Positions 28,601 through 39,100 of a stretch of DNA of 64,000 bases are shown piece by piece. Made by a program: the position numbers and the translations under genes. Position 1 is the first letter of the stretch, and the number at the start of each line of letters is the position of its first letter. Source of the DNA: Meconema thalassinum (taxonomy: Eukaryota > Arthropoda > Insecta > Orthoptera > Tettigoniidae); the NCBI GenBank assembly GCA_946902985.2, contig OX336388.2, positions 1,697,591,978 through 1,697,655,977 on the forward strand, read 5' to 3'. Under the pieces are notes generated by a model. That model saw only the letters and a program-made list of their open reading frames with translations, did not search any database and had not been told where the DNA came from.

Positions 28601-31600
28601 TAATTATGACAAGTCCCTATAATTTCGATACAAATTATGGCAGGTAACTGTAACTTCGATACTAATTATGTCAGGTAACAGTAACTTCGATACTAATTAT
28701 GACAGGAAACTGTAATTTCGATACAAATTATGACAAGGAACTGTAATTTCGATACAAATTATGGCTGGTAACTGTAACTTTGATACTAATTATGACAGGT
28801 AACAGTAATTTCGATACAAATTATGGCTGGTAACTGTAACTTTGGTACTAATTATGACAGGTAACAGTAACTTCGATACTAATTATGACAAGTAACTGTA
28901 ACTTCGTTACTAATTATGACAAGTAACTCTAATTTTGATAAAAAATTATGGCAGGTAACTGTAACTTCGATACTAATTAATACAGGTAACAGTAACTTCG
29001 ATACTAATTACGACAGGTTACTGTAACATCGTTACTAATTATGACAGGTAACAGTAACTTCGATACTAATTATCACAAGTAACTGTAACTTCGAAACTTA
29101 TTATGACAGGTAACTGTATGTTCATTACTAATTATGACAAGAAACTGTAACTTCGATATTAATTATGACAGGTAACAGTAACTTCGATATTAATTATGAC
29201 AAGTAACACTAACTTCAATACTAATTATGACAGGTAACAGTAACTTCGATACTAATTATGGCAGGTAACTGTAACTTCGTTACTAATTATGACAAGTCCC
29301 TATAATTTCAATACAAATTATGGCAGGTAACTGTAACTTCGATACTATTTATGTCAGGTAACAGTAACTTCGATACTAATTATGACAGGAAACTGTAATT
29401 TCGATACAAATTATGACAGGTAACTGTATCTTCGTTACTATTTATGACAAGTAACTGTAATTTCGATACAAATTATGGCAGGTAACAGTACCTTCGATAC
29501 TAATTATGACAGGTAACTCTTACTTCGATACTAATTATGACAAGGAACTGTAATTTCGATACAAATTATGGCTGGTAACTGTAACTTTGATACTAATTAT
29601 GACAGGTAACAGTAACTTCGATACTAATTATGACAAGTAACTGTAACTTCGTTACTAATTATGACAAGTAACTCTAATTTTGATAAAAAATTATGGCAGG
29701 TAACTGTAACTTCGATACTAATTAATACAGGTAACAGTAACTTCGATACTAATTACGACAGGTTACTGTAACATCGTTACTAATTATGACAGGTAACAGT
29801 AACTTCGATACTAATTATGGCAGGTAACTGTAACTTCGTTACTTATTATGACAAGTCCCTATAATTTCAATACAAATTATGTCAAGTAACTGTAACTTCG
29901 ATACTAATTATGACAAGTAATTGTAACTTCGATACTTATTATGACAGGTAACTGTAACTTCGTTACTAATTATGACAAGAAACTGCAAACTTCGATACTA
30001 ATTATGACAGGTAACTGTAACGTCGATACTAATTATGACAAGAAACTCTAACTTCGTTACCAATTATGACAAGTAACAGAAATTTTGATAAAAATTATGG
30101 GAGGTAACTGTAACTTCAATAATAATTATGACAGGTAACAGTAACTTCGATACTAATTATGACAGGTAACTGTAACTACGTTACTAATTATGACATGTAA
30201 CTTTAATTTCGATACTAATTATGGCAGGTAACTGTAACTTCGTTACTAATTATGACAAGTCCCTATAATTTCGATACAAATTATGGCAGGTAACTGTAAC
30301 TTCGATACTAATTATGTCATGTAACAGTAACTTCGATACTAATTATGACAGGAAACTGTAACTTCGTTACTAATTATGACAAGTAGCTGTAATTTCGATA
30401 CAAATTATGACTGGTAACTGTATCTTCGTTACTTATTATGACAAGTAACTGTAATTTCGATACAAATTATGGCAGGTAAGAGTACCTTCGATACTAATTA
30501 TGACAGGTAACTGTAACTTAGATACTAATTATGACAAGGAACTGTAATTTCGATACAAATTATGGCAGGTAACTGTAACTTTGATACTAATTATGACAGG
30601 TAACAGTAACTTCGATACTAATTATGACAAGTAACTGTAACTTCGTTACTAATTATGACAAGTAACTCTAATTTTGATAAAAATTATGGCAAGTAACTGT
30701 AACTTCGATACTAATTAATACAGCGAACAGTAACTTCGATACTAATTATGACAGGTTACTGTAACATCGTTACTAATAATGTCAAGTAACTGTAACTTCG
30801 ATACTAATTATGACAAGTAACTGTAACTTCGATACTTATTATGACAGGTAACTGTAACTTCATTACTAATTATGACAAGAAACAGTAACTTCGATACTAA
30901 TTATGACAGGTAACTGTAACTTCGATACTAATTATGACAAGTAACTGTAATTTCGAAACAAATTTTGGAAGGTAACTGTAACTTCGATACTAATAATGAC
31001 AGGTATCAGTAACTTCGATACTAATTTTGACAAGTAACTGCAACTTCGATACTAATTATGGCAGGTAACTGGAACTTCGATACTAATTATGACAGGTAAC
31101 AGTAATTTCGATACTAATTATGACAAGTAAATGTAACTTCGATACTAATTATGACAAGTAACTGTAACTTCGTTACTAATTATGACAAGTAAGTGTAATT
31201 TCGTTACAAATTACGGCAGGTAATTGTAATTTCGATACTAATTATGACAGGTAACAGTAACTTCGATACTAATTATGACAAGTAACTGTAATTTCGATAC
31301 AAATTATGACAGCTAACTGTAACTTCATAAATAATTATGACAAGTAACTGTAATTCCGATACAAATTATGGCAGGTACCAGTACCTTCGATACTAATTAT
31401 GACAGGTAACTGTAACTTCGATACTAATTATGACAAGGAATTGTAATTTCGATAAAAATTATGGCAGGTAACTGTAACTTCGATACTAATTATGACAGGT
31501 AACAGTAACTTCGATACTAATTATGACAAGTAACTATAACTTCTAATCAAATTATTACAGGTAACTGTAACTTCGATACTAATTATGACAATAAACTCTA

Positions 31601-32020
31601 ACTTCGTTACTAATTGTGACAAGTAAGAGTAATTTTGATAAAAAATTAAGGTAGGTAACTGTAACTTCAATACTAATTATGACAGGTAACAGTAACTTCG
31701 ATACTAATTATGACAGGTAACTGTCACTTCGTTACTATTTATAACAAGTCCCTGTTATTTCGATACAAATTATGGCAGGTAACTGTAACTTTGATACCAA
31801 TTATGACAGGTAACAGGAACTTCGATACTAATTATGACAGGTAACTGTAACTTCGTTACTAATTATGACAAGTAACATTAATTTTGATAAAAAAATATGG
31901 CAGGTAACTGTAACTTCGATACTAATTAATACAGGTAACAGTAACTTCGATATTAATTATGACAGGTTACTGTAATTTCGATACAAATTATGGCAGGTAA
32001 CTGTAACTTCGATATTAATT

Positions 32021-32028
32021 ATGACAGG
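32021..32028 (+). repeat. Target-site duplication, left, of LINE
   Basis: ATGACAGG here and at 36109-36116 flank the LINE. The homologous empty site in the second tandem copy (about 44,021-44,028) has the word once, followed directly by TAACAGTATCTTCG, the same rare variant that follows the LINE on the right. Confidence 0.85.
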
Positions 32029-32805
32029 GGGGTGCAAGGGGTAGATTCTCTCTATCCAAACGTCATCCTCACCTGCACGTGGTACACCCTGCTCCATACT
32101 GACGAGGCTCTGACGACCGAATAACTCCCGGGATAAGGAGTTCCCCTCTCTCCTGCCAACGGCTTATGTAAGGCGGATGAGCAGATTGAGGTTAGGGCAC
32201 TCTCTTGCCCTTGAGATGGGAAACTATCTCTTAAGGCGGATGAACCAATAATGGTCAACGGCATAGAAGACCTCAACGGTGGACCAAGCGCATGAGCAAC
32301 TAGTATTGCCCGAACGGTTGGGAAGGCGGATGAAGGCTGCAACAGTCCAGGACCACCAGTCGTCATAGCTTCTATGCCACTGGATAAAGGCCCTGTATCT
32401 GTCAAGTACTGTGTGTCTGTTGATGTGCAACAACATGCCCACGTTAAAAGATGTCACGCACAGGCGTCTTCTAAACAACGAAGGAAGGATACAAAATCTA
32501 TTCGCCAATTAATCACAAGTCCTGCGGCGATCGGGGAGTTGTGACGGGAGCAGGATTGTGTTGTCTGGGAGCTCCTAGTGATGAACCGGCACGTAGGCGA
32601 CGAATGTGTGATCTTCGCTTTGCTTGAGGATGGGCTGTAGAGCAATTCGTATGCTGCATTCGTGACTAAGCAGGCCTGTTTAGGATCCACTCTGCTTACC
32701 CTGAATGGGGAGGGGGCTAAAAAAGGTGCCCTAAAAATAGTCAGCCTAATATCACCCGACTGGATAACCGCGTTCAGAGGGTACACCACAAGCGGTCGAA
32801 TCACA
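32029..32805 (+). other. LINE 5' untranslated region
   Basis: These 777 bp are non-satellite, comparatively GC-rich sequence before the endonuclease-RT ORF. An open frame on the plus strand from a GTG at 32662 joins the main ORF, but the first in-frame ATG is at 32806. Minus-strand open frames here (32052-32405, 32454-32918) show no recognisable domain. No separate ORF1 with an RNA-binding domain was seen, so this probably holds the internal promoter and 5' leader. Confidence 0.6.
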
Positions 32806-35800
32806 ATGAAAATTAATTTTGCTACATGGAATGTCCGTACTTTGATGGACAATGACACACATAATCGACCACAAAGGCGAACGGCAATTGTTGCCCGTGA
32901 GCTGAAAAGATTCAACATTCATATTGCCGCACTCAGCGAAACAAGGTTAGCCAATGAAGGACAACTGAAGGAACATGGAGGTGGCTACACTTTCTTCTGG
33001 AAAGGGAAAGACACTGAAGATCAACGTATTCATGGAGTTGGCTTTGCCATTAAGAACGAGCTTGTCAACCTTCTCGATGAACTTCCACATGGTATAAATG
33101 AAAGGCTTATGACACTACGACTAAAGTTAAAAAACAGCCGACGAGCGACTGTAATTAGTGCATATGCTCCAACTCTCACCTCTGATGATGAACAGAAGGA
33201 AGTATTTTACTCTCAACTTGATGTGATCTTGAAGGATATACCGCAATCTGATAAAATCATCCTCCTAGGAGACTTCAATGCTCGCGTTGGAAGAGACGCA
33301 GCATTATGGGCTGATGTTATTGGAAAAGATGGTGTTGGGAAATGCAATTCTAATGGGACACTCCTTCTATCCAAGTGTTCTGAACATAGCCTCGTAATCA
33401 CAAACACACTATTCCGACAGAAGGACAAATTTAAGACTTCATGGCAGCATCCTAGATCAAAACACTGGCACCTACTTGATTACGTGATTGTGCGAGCAAG
33501 AGACAAGCGTGACGTACTACTCACAAGGGCTCTGACAAGTGCTGATGACTGCTGGACGGATCATCGATTAATAAGATCTGTAATGACTCTACAAATTCTC
33601 CAAAAGCACAGAAAACAGAGAAAGCACATCAGGCGCAGGGTGAACACCGAACGTTTACAAAACGTTACTGCTAAAAGGAAATTTCATGAACTTCTGAATG
33701 AAAAGTTACCAGATAATTACCCTGAAAAGGTTGAGGAACATTGGCAAACAGTCAAGTCTGCTATACTCTCAGCGTGTGAAGAATCGATTGGTTTCGTCAA
33801 GATGAGGCATGCTGACTGGTTTGATGAGAATGATGCAGAAATCCAGAATCTTATTGATAAGAAGAGGAAAGCATTCCATGCATGGCAAGCCAATCCAACT
33901 TCTATCTCCAAACAGCAACTGTATAAAGATGCAAAGGCTGAAGTGCAAAGGAAAACTCGGGTCTTGAAAAATCAATGGTGGATCTCCAAATCCCGTGAAA
34001 TGCAGCATCTAGCCGAAACGAATAATACTCATGCTTTCTTCAAAGCAACAAGAACTATATATGGGCCACATTATCATGGTTTGAATCCTCTGCAGTCTAA
34101 AGATAGCACGGAACTTCTTAGAGACACAAACTCCATTAATTCCCGTTGGAAAGAACATTTTGAAGAGCTACTCAACAGGGACACACAGGTTGATAATAAC
34201 ATTTTCACCCAACTTCATCAGAGACCTCCTAAATACCATCTTGATGATCCTCCGCCTCTATCAGAAATTGAATCTGCCATCAATCAGCTCAAAAACAATA
34301 AAGCATCAGGCATGGATGGGATTCCTGCTGAGCTCTTTAAAGTAGGGAATACTACTCTAGTTCATCACATACACCAACTCATACTTAAAATATGGACTAC
34401 CATTACCATACCTAAAGACCTAAGGGATGCCTTGATAATAACCATCTTTAAGAAAGGTGATAGGGCACAATGTGGTAATTATCGAGGTATATCGTTGCTT
34501 TCTGTTGCTGGTAAAATCCTGGCCAACGTCTTATCCAACCGTTTGAAGCCGTTGGCCGAAGAAATACTGCCTGAAACTCAGTGTGGCTTTCGACCTAATC
34601 GAAGCACAACTGATATGATCTTCTGTGCTAGGCAGATGCAGGAGAAATCCCGAGAGCAAGGACGCCCTCTATATATGGCTTTCATAGATATTGTTAAAGC
34701 ATTTGATTCGGTCAATCGAGAAATGCTATGGAGGATTCTTGCCACACTTGGCTGCCCCCCAAAATTCATTCAAATTCTTCGATTACTACATGATGATATG
34801 AATGGCACGGTCCTTAACAGCAATGGCCCTGGAGAGCCATTTAAGATTACAACGGGTGTCAAACAGGGATGTGTGATTGCCCCCACACTCTTCTCAATAT
34901 ATGTTAGTGTTGTACTAAATTTGGTCCAAGAAAAGATTCCAAAGGGTGTTGAAATTATATCCAGGACAGATGGAGGTTTATTCAATCTCAACAGATTACG
35001 TGCAAAAACTAAAGTGTCAGCTACATCCGTTCTTGATCTCCAGTATGCTGATGACAATGTCATCTTAGCAAATTCAGATGAAGATCTTCAAACCACCCTG
35101 AATGTGTTCAATGAGGCATACAGAAGCATTGGTCTGGATATAAACACCAATAAAACACAGGTTCTTCATCAGCCTACATCACATGACAGGGCTACTGCTC
35201 CTGCTATCATGATTGATGGACATAAACTAAAGAATATAGATCATTTTCCCTATTTGGGTAGTCACCTATCAACAAATGCAAACATTGACGCTGAGATTCA
35301 ACACCGCCTCCAATGTGCCAGTGCAGCCTTTGGTCGTTTGCTCGTTCGCGTGTTTGACAACCACGACATTAGCATTCTAACAAAATTATACGTTTATCAA
35401 GCTGTTGTAGTTCCCACTCTGCTTTATGGCTGCGAAACCTGGGTTACTTACAGAAGGCAATTCGTATCTTTAGAAAAATACCATCAACGATGCCTTAGGA
35501 GAATTCTTGGTATTAAATGGCAAGACCGGCGCACTAACACAAGTGTTTTAGAGGAAGCTAGCACTATTAGTATAGAGGCTCTCATTATAAAACACCAACT
35601 TCGATGGACAGGACATGTAGTTCGCATGCCTGAGTCCCGCCTCCCAAAACAAATCTTATATTGCCAGCTGAAAGTCGGTCAGAGAAAGCAGGGTGGGCAA
35701 CAAAAACGCTACAAAGATGTTCTGAAGACCAACTTGAAGAAATGTCAAATTGATACAGGTAACTGGGAAGCTGTCGCATCCGACAGATCAGAGTGGCGCC

Positions 35801-36009
35801 GCAACGTCCATCAAGGCCACTTGTACTTCGAACAAGAGAGAAGAAGGCTTCTGGCTGAAAAAAGAAATGCCAGGAAAGAGCGCATGATTCGCAGAATGAT
35901 CAACCCCCAAGATCCATTGGCTGCTCAAGACCTTGTGTGCCAATATTGTGGAAGAGTCTGTGGTTCTCGGATCGGACTGTACAGTCACCAAAGAACTCAC
36001 GCAATATGA
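32806..36009 (+). CDS. LINE endonuclease-reverse transcriptase with C-terminal C2H2 finger
   Basis: Retrotransposition polyprotein of 1067 residues, starting at the first in-frame ATG (32806), just before the endonuclease; a longer frame back to 32662 relies on a GTG. The apurinic-endonuclease domain covers roughly residues 1-240: ATWN with Asn9, SETRL with Glu45, SAYAPT, LLGDFNARVG, DYVIV and TDHRL. The RT domain spans about 500-830: NKASGMDGIPAELF, GNYRGISLLSVAGKIL, QCGFRPNRSTTDMIF, FIDIVKAFDS with the catalytic Asp at 628, GVKQGCVIAPTLF and the YADD box from Tyr747. Further on are LRWTGHVVRMPESRLPKQ, typical of LINE thumb and C-terminal regions, and a Cx2Cx12Hx3H zinc finger from Cys1045. 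All catalytic motifs are present and no frameshift or stop is seen, so it may be active. It nicks target DNA and primes reverse transcription from the nick. Confidence 0.93.
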   Translation: MKINFATWNVRTLMDNDTHNRPQRRTAIVARELKRFNIHIAALSETRLANEGQLKEHGGGYTFFWKGKDTEDQRIHGVGFAIKNELVNLLDELPHGINERLMTLRLKLKNSRRATVISAYAPTLTSDDEQKEVFYSQLDVILKDIPQSDKIILLGDFNARVGRDAALWADVIGKDGVGKCNSNGTLLLSKCSEHSLVITNTLFRQKDKFKTSWQHPRSKHWHLLDYVIVRARDKRDVLLTRALTSADDCWTDHRLIRSVMTLQILQKHRKQRKHIRRRVNTERLQNVTAKRKFHELLNEKLPDNYPEKVEEHWQTVKSAILSACEESIGFVKMRHADWFDENDAEIQNLIDKKRKAFHAWQANPTSISKQQLYKDAKAEVQRKTRVLKNQWWISKSREMQHLAETNNTHAFFKATRTIYGPHYHGLNPLQSKDSTELLRDTNSINSRWKEHFEELLNRDTQVDNNIFTQLHQRPPKYHLDDPPPLSEIESAINQLKNNKASGMDGIPAELFKVGNTTLVHHIHQLILKIWTTITIPKDLRDALIITIFKKGDRAQCGNYRGISLLSVAGKILANVLSNRLKPLAEEILPETQCGFRPNRSTTDMIFCARQMQEKSREQGRPLYMAFIDIVKAFDSVNREMLWRILATLGCPPKFIQILRLLHDDMNGTVLNSNGPGEPFKITTGVKQGCVIAPTLFSIYVSVVLNLVQEKIPKGVEIISRTDGGLFNLNRLRAKTKVSATSVLDLQYADDNVILANSDEDLQTTLNVFNEAYRSIGLDINTNKTQVLHQPTSHDRATAPAIMIDGHKLKNIDHFPYLGSHLSTNANIDAEIQHRLQCASAAFGRLLVRVFDNHDISILTKLYVYQAVVVPTLLYGCETWVTYRRQFVSLEKYHQRCLRRILGIKWQDRRTNTSVLEEASTISIEALIIKHQLRWTGHVVRMPESRLPKQILYCQLKVGQRKQGGQQKRYKDVLKTNLKKCQIDTGNWEAVASDRSEWRRNVHQGHLYFEQERRRLLAEKRNARKERMIRRMINPQDPLAAQDLVCQYCGRVCGSRIGLYSHQRTHAI

Positions 36010-36108
36010 TTAGGCCTAATGTTGGATTACAGCGAAGATTTACATAAATGTAACTTGGAAGACAATCATACTCGTATCACGAGTGATAGCCTAAATAATA
36101 AATAAATA
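36010..36108 (+). other. LINE 3' UTR and A/T-rich tail
   Basis: About 100 bp follow the ORF stop and end in a short AAATAATAAATAAATA-like tail rather than a long poly(A). Just upstream is a small hairpin candidate, ACTCGTATCACGAGTG, near 36070-36085. This could be the 3' structure recognised by the RT, but that is inference. Confidence 0.6.
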
Positions 36109-36116
36109 ATGACAGG
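36109..36116 (+). repeat. Target-site duplication, right, of LINE
   Basis: ATGACAGG repeats 32021-32028, after which satellite resumes with TAACAGTATCTTCG. The preceding A could extend the match ambiguously into the tail. Confidence 0.85.
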
Positions 36117-39100
36117 TAACAGTATCTTCGATACTTATTATGACAGGTAACTGGAATTTCGATACAAATTATGGCAGGTAACTGTAACTTCGATACTAAT
36201 TATGACAGGTAACAGTAACTTCGATACTAATTATGACAAGTAACAATAACTTCGATACAATTTATGACAGGTAACAGTAACTTCGATACTAATTATGACA
36301 GGTAACAGTAATTTCGGTACTAATTATGACAAGTTACTGTAACATCGATACTAATTATTACAGGTAACTGTAACTTCGATACTAATTATGACAAGGAACT
36401 GTAATTTCGATACAAATTATGGCAGGAACTATAACTTCGATACTTATTATGACAGGTAACAGTAACTTCGATACTAATTATGACAAGTAACTATAACTTC
36501 GAATCAAATTATGACATATAACTGTAACTTCGGTACTAATTATGACAAGAAAATCTAACTTCGTTACTAATTATGACAAGTAACAGTAATCTTGATAAAA
36601 AATTATGTTAGGTAACTGTAACTTCAATACTAATTATGACAGGTAACAGCAACTTCGATACTAATTATGACAGGTAACTGTAACTTCGTTACTAATTATG
36701 ATAAGTAACTTTAATTTCGATACTAATTATGGTAGGTAACTGTAACTTCGATACTAATTATGTCAGGTAACAGTAACTTCGGTACTAATTATGACAGGGA
36801 ACTGTAACTTCGTTACTAATTATGACAATTAACTGTAATGTCGATACAAATTATGACAGGTAACTGTAACTTCGTTACTAATTATGACAAGTAACTGTAA
36901 TTTCGATACAAATTATGGCAGGTAACAGTACCTTCGATACTAATTATGACAGGTAAATGTAACTTCGATACTAATTATGACAAGGAACCGTAACTTCGAT
37001 ACAAATTATGGCAGGTAACTGTAACTTCGATACAAATTATGACAGGTAACGGTAACCTCGATACTAATTATGACAAGAAAATCTAACTTCGTTACTAATT
37101 ATGACAAGTAACAGTAATCTTGATAAAAAATTATGTTAGGTAACTGTAACTTCAATACTAATTATGACAGGTAACAGTAACTTCGATACTAATTATGACA
37201 GGTAACTGTAACTTCGTTACTAATTATGACAAGTAACTTTAATTTCGATACTAATTATGGCAGGTAACTGTAACTTCGTTACTAATTATGACAAGTCCCT
37301 ATAATTTCGATACAAATTATGGCAGGTAACTGTAACTTCGATACTAATTATGTCAGGTAACAGTAACTTCGATACTAATTATGACAGGAAACTGTAACTT
37401 CGTTACTAATTATGACAAGTAGCTGTAATTTCTATACAAATTATGACTGGTAACTGTATCTTCGTTACTTATTATGATAAGTAACTTTAATTTCGATACT
37501 AATTATGTCAGGTAACTGTAACTTCGTAACTAATTATGAAAAGTCCCTGTAATTTCGATACTAATTATGGCAGGTAACTGTAACACCGATACTAATTATG
37601 TCAGGTAACAGTAACTTCGGTACTAATTATGACAGGGAACTGTAACTTCGTTACTAATTATGACAATTAACTGTAATGTCGATACAAATTATGACAGGTA
37701 ACTGTAACTTCGTTACTAATTATGACAAGTAACTGTAATTTCGATACAAATTATGGCAGGTAACAGTACCTTCGATACTAATTATGACAGGTAACTGTAA
37801 CTTCGATACTAATTATGACAAGGAAGTAACTTCGATACAAATTATGGCAGGTAACTGTAACTTATATACAAATTATGACAGGTAACGGTAACCTCGATAC
37901 TAATTATGACAAGAAAATCTAACTTCGTTACTAATTATGACAAGTAACAGTAATCTTGATAAAAAATTATGTTAGGTAACTGTAACTTCAATACTAATTA
38001 TGACAGGTAACAGTAACTTCGATACTAATTATGACAGGTAACTGTAACTTCGTTACTAATTATGACAAGTAACTTTAATTTCGATACTAATTATGGCAGG
38101 TAACTGTAACTTCGTTACTAATTATGACAAGTCCCTATAATTTCGATACAAATTATGGCAGGTAACTGTAACTTCGATACTAATTATGTCAGGTAACAGT
38201 AACTTCGATACTAATTATGACAGGAAACTGTAACTTCGTTACTAATTATGACAAGTAGCTGTAATTTCGATACAAATTATGACTGGTAACTGTATCTTCG
38301 TTACTTATTATGACAAGTAACTGTAATTTCGATACAAATTATGGCAGGTAACAGTACCTTCGATACTAATTATGACAGGTAACTGTAACATAGATACTAA
38401 TTATGACAAGTAACTCTAATTTTGACACAAATTATGGCAGGTAACTGTAACTTCGATACTAATTAATACAGCGAACAGTAACTTCGATACTAATTATGAC
38501 AGGTTACTGTAACATCGTTACTAATTATGTCAAGTAACTGTAACTTCGATACTAATTATACAAGTAACTGTAACTTCGATACTTATTATGACAGGTAACT
38601 GTAACTTCATTACTAATTATGACAAGAAACAGTAACTTCGATACTAATTATGACAGGTAACTGTAACTTCGATACTAATTATGACAAGTAACTGTAATTT
38701 CGATACAAATTTTGGAAGGTAACTGTAACTTCGATACTAATAATGACAGGTATCAGTAACTTCGATACTAATTTTGACAAGTAACTGCAACTTCGATACT
38801 AATTATGGCAGGTAACTGGAACTTCGATACTAATTATGACAGGTAACAGTAATTTCGATACTAATTATGACAAGTAAATGTAACTTCGATACTAATTATG
38901 ACAGGTAACTGTAACTTCGTTACTAATTATGACAAGTAACTGTAATTTCGTTACAAATTATGGCAGGTAATTGTAATTTCGATACTAATTATGACAAGTA
39001 AATGTAACTTCGATACTAATTATGGCAGGTAACAGTAACTTCGATACTAATTATGACAAGTAACTGTAATTCCGATACAAATTATGGCAGGTACCAGTAC

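Larger units (their letters stand above)
4141..32028 (+). repeat. 31-bp satellite array, left block
   Basis: This is an uninterrupted tandem array of a 31-bp AT-rich monomer, about 900 copies, all in one orientation. Each monomer has a TAACTGTAAC or TAACAGTAAC box, then TTCGATAC or TTCGTTAC, then a TAATTATGACAGG or TAATTATGACAAG tail. Recurrent variants include CAAATTATGGCAGG tails, TCCCTATAATTTCG and TCCCTGTAATTTCG heads, and a form with TTTTGATAAAAAATT. All frames are studded with TAA stops and no gene was found. From about 8.4 kb the variant order repeats as higher-order units. It borders the PLE on the left and a LINE on the right; the last 8 bases are that LINE's target-site duplication. 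Confidence 0.97.
32029..36108 (+). mobile_element. Non-LTR retrotransposon (APE-type LINE), full length about 4.08 kb
   Basis: The insertion is 4080 bp long, starts with GGGGTGCAAGGGG and ends in an AATAAATAA-type tail, with an 8-bp target-site duplication. It has a 5' region of about 0.78 kb, one intact ORF with apurinic-type endonuclease and RT, and a ~100-bp 3' UTR. No LTRs or terminal inverted repeats are present. The protein resembles the abundant metazoan group often mis-annotated as craniofacial development protein 2-like; the clade (RTE, CR1/Jockey or another) cannot be settled by eye. The intact ORF, clean duplication and unoccupied twin site indicate recent insertion. Confidence 0.93.
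25291..37477 (+). repeat. Tandem segmental duplication, copy 1 (carries the LINE)
   Basis: Diagnostic monomers in this span recur at 37478-45066 in the same order. The offset is 12,187 bp at the left end and falls to 12,000 bp over 27.1-31.9 kb because of small monomer gains and losses. After removing the 4080-bp LINE and 8-bp duplication, the unit is 8,099 bp. A visible junction lies near 37,477, where a TCTTCGTTACTTATTATGA context switches abruptly to TAAGTAACTTTAATTTCG, the sequence at 25,291. Many 60-base lines of the two copies are identical, so the duplication is young. Confidence 0.8.

Noticed and set aside
4141..32028. CRISPR-like array (short regular repeats)
   Set aside because: The repeats are directly adjacent with no unique spacers, the variants recur as satellite monomer types, and the context is eukaryotic.
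32662..32805. 48-residue extension of the LINE ORF
   Set aside because: It depends on a GTG start; the first in-frame ATG is at 32806, directly before the endonuclease domain.
32052..32918. Minus-strand open frames over the LINE 5' region
   Set aside because: No domain, no homology that I recognise, partly antisense to the LINE ORF; likely chance in less AT-rich sequence.
36070..36085. Transcription terminator or tRNA-like fold at the LINE 3' end
   Set aside because: Only a short palindrome is visible, with no U-run or tRNA arms; kept only as a possible 3' hairpin of the LINE.
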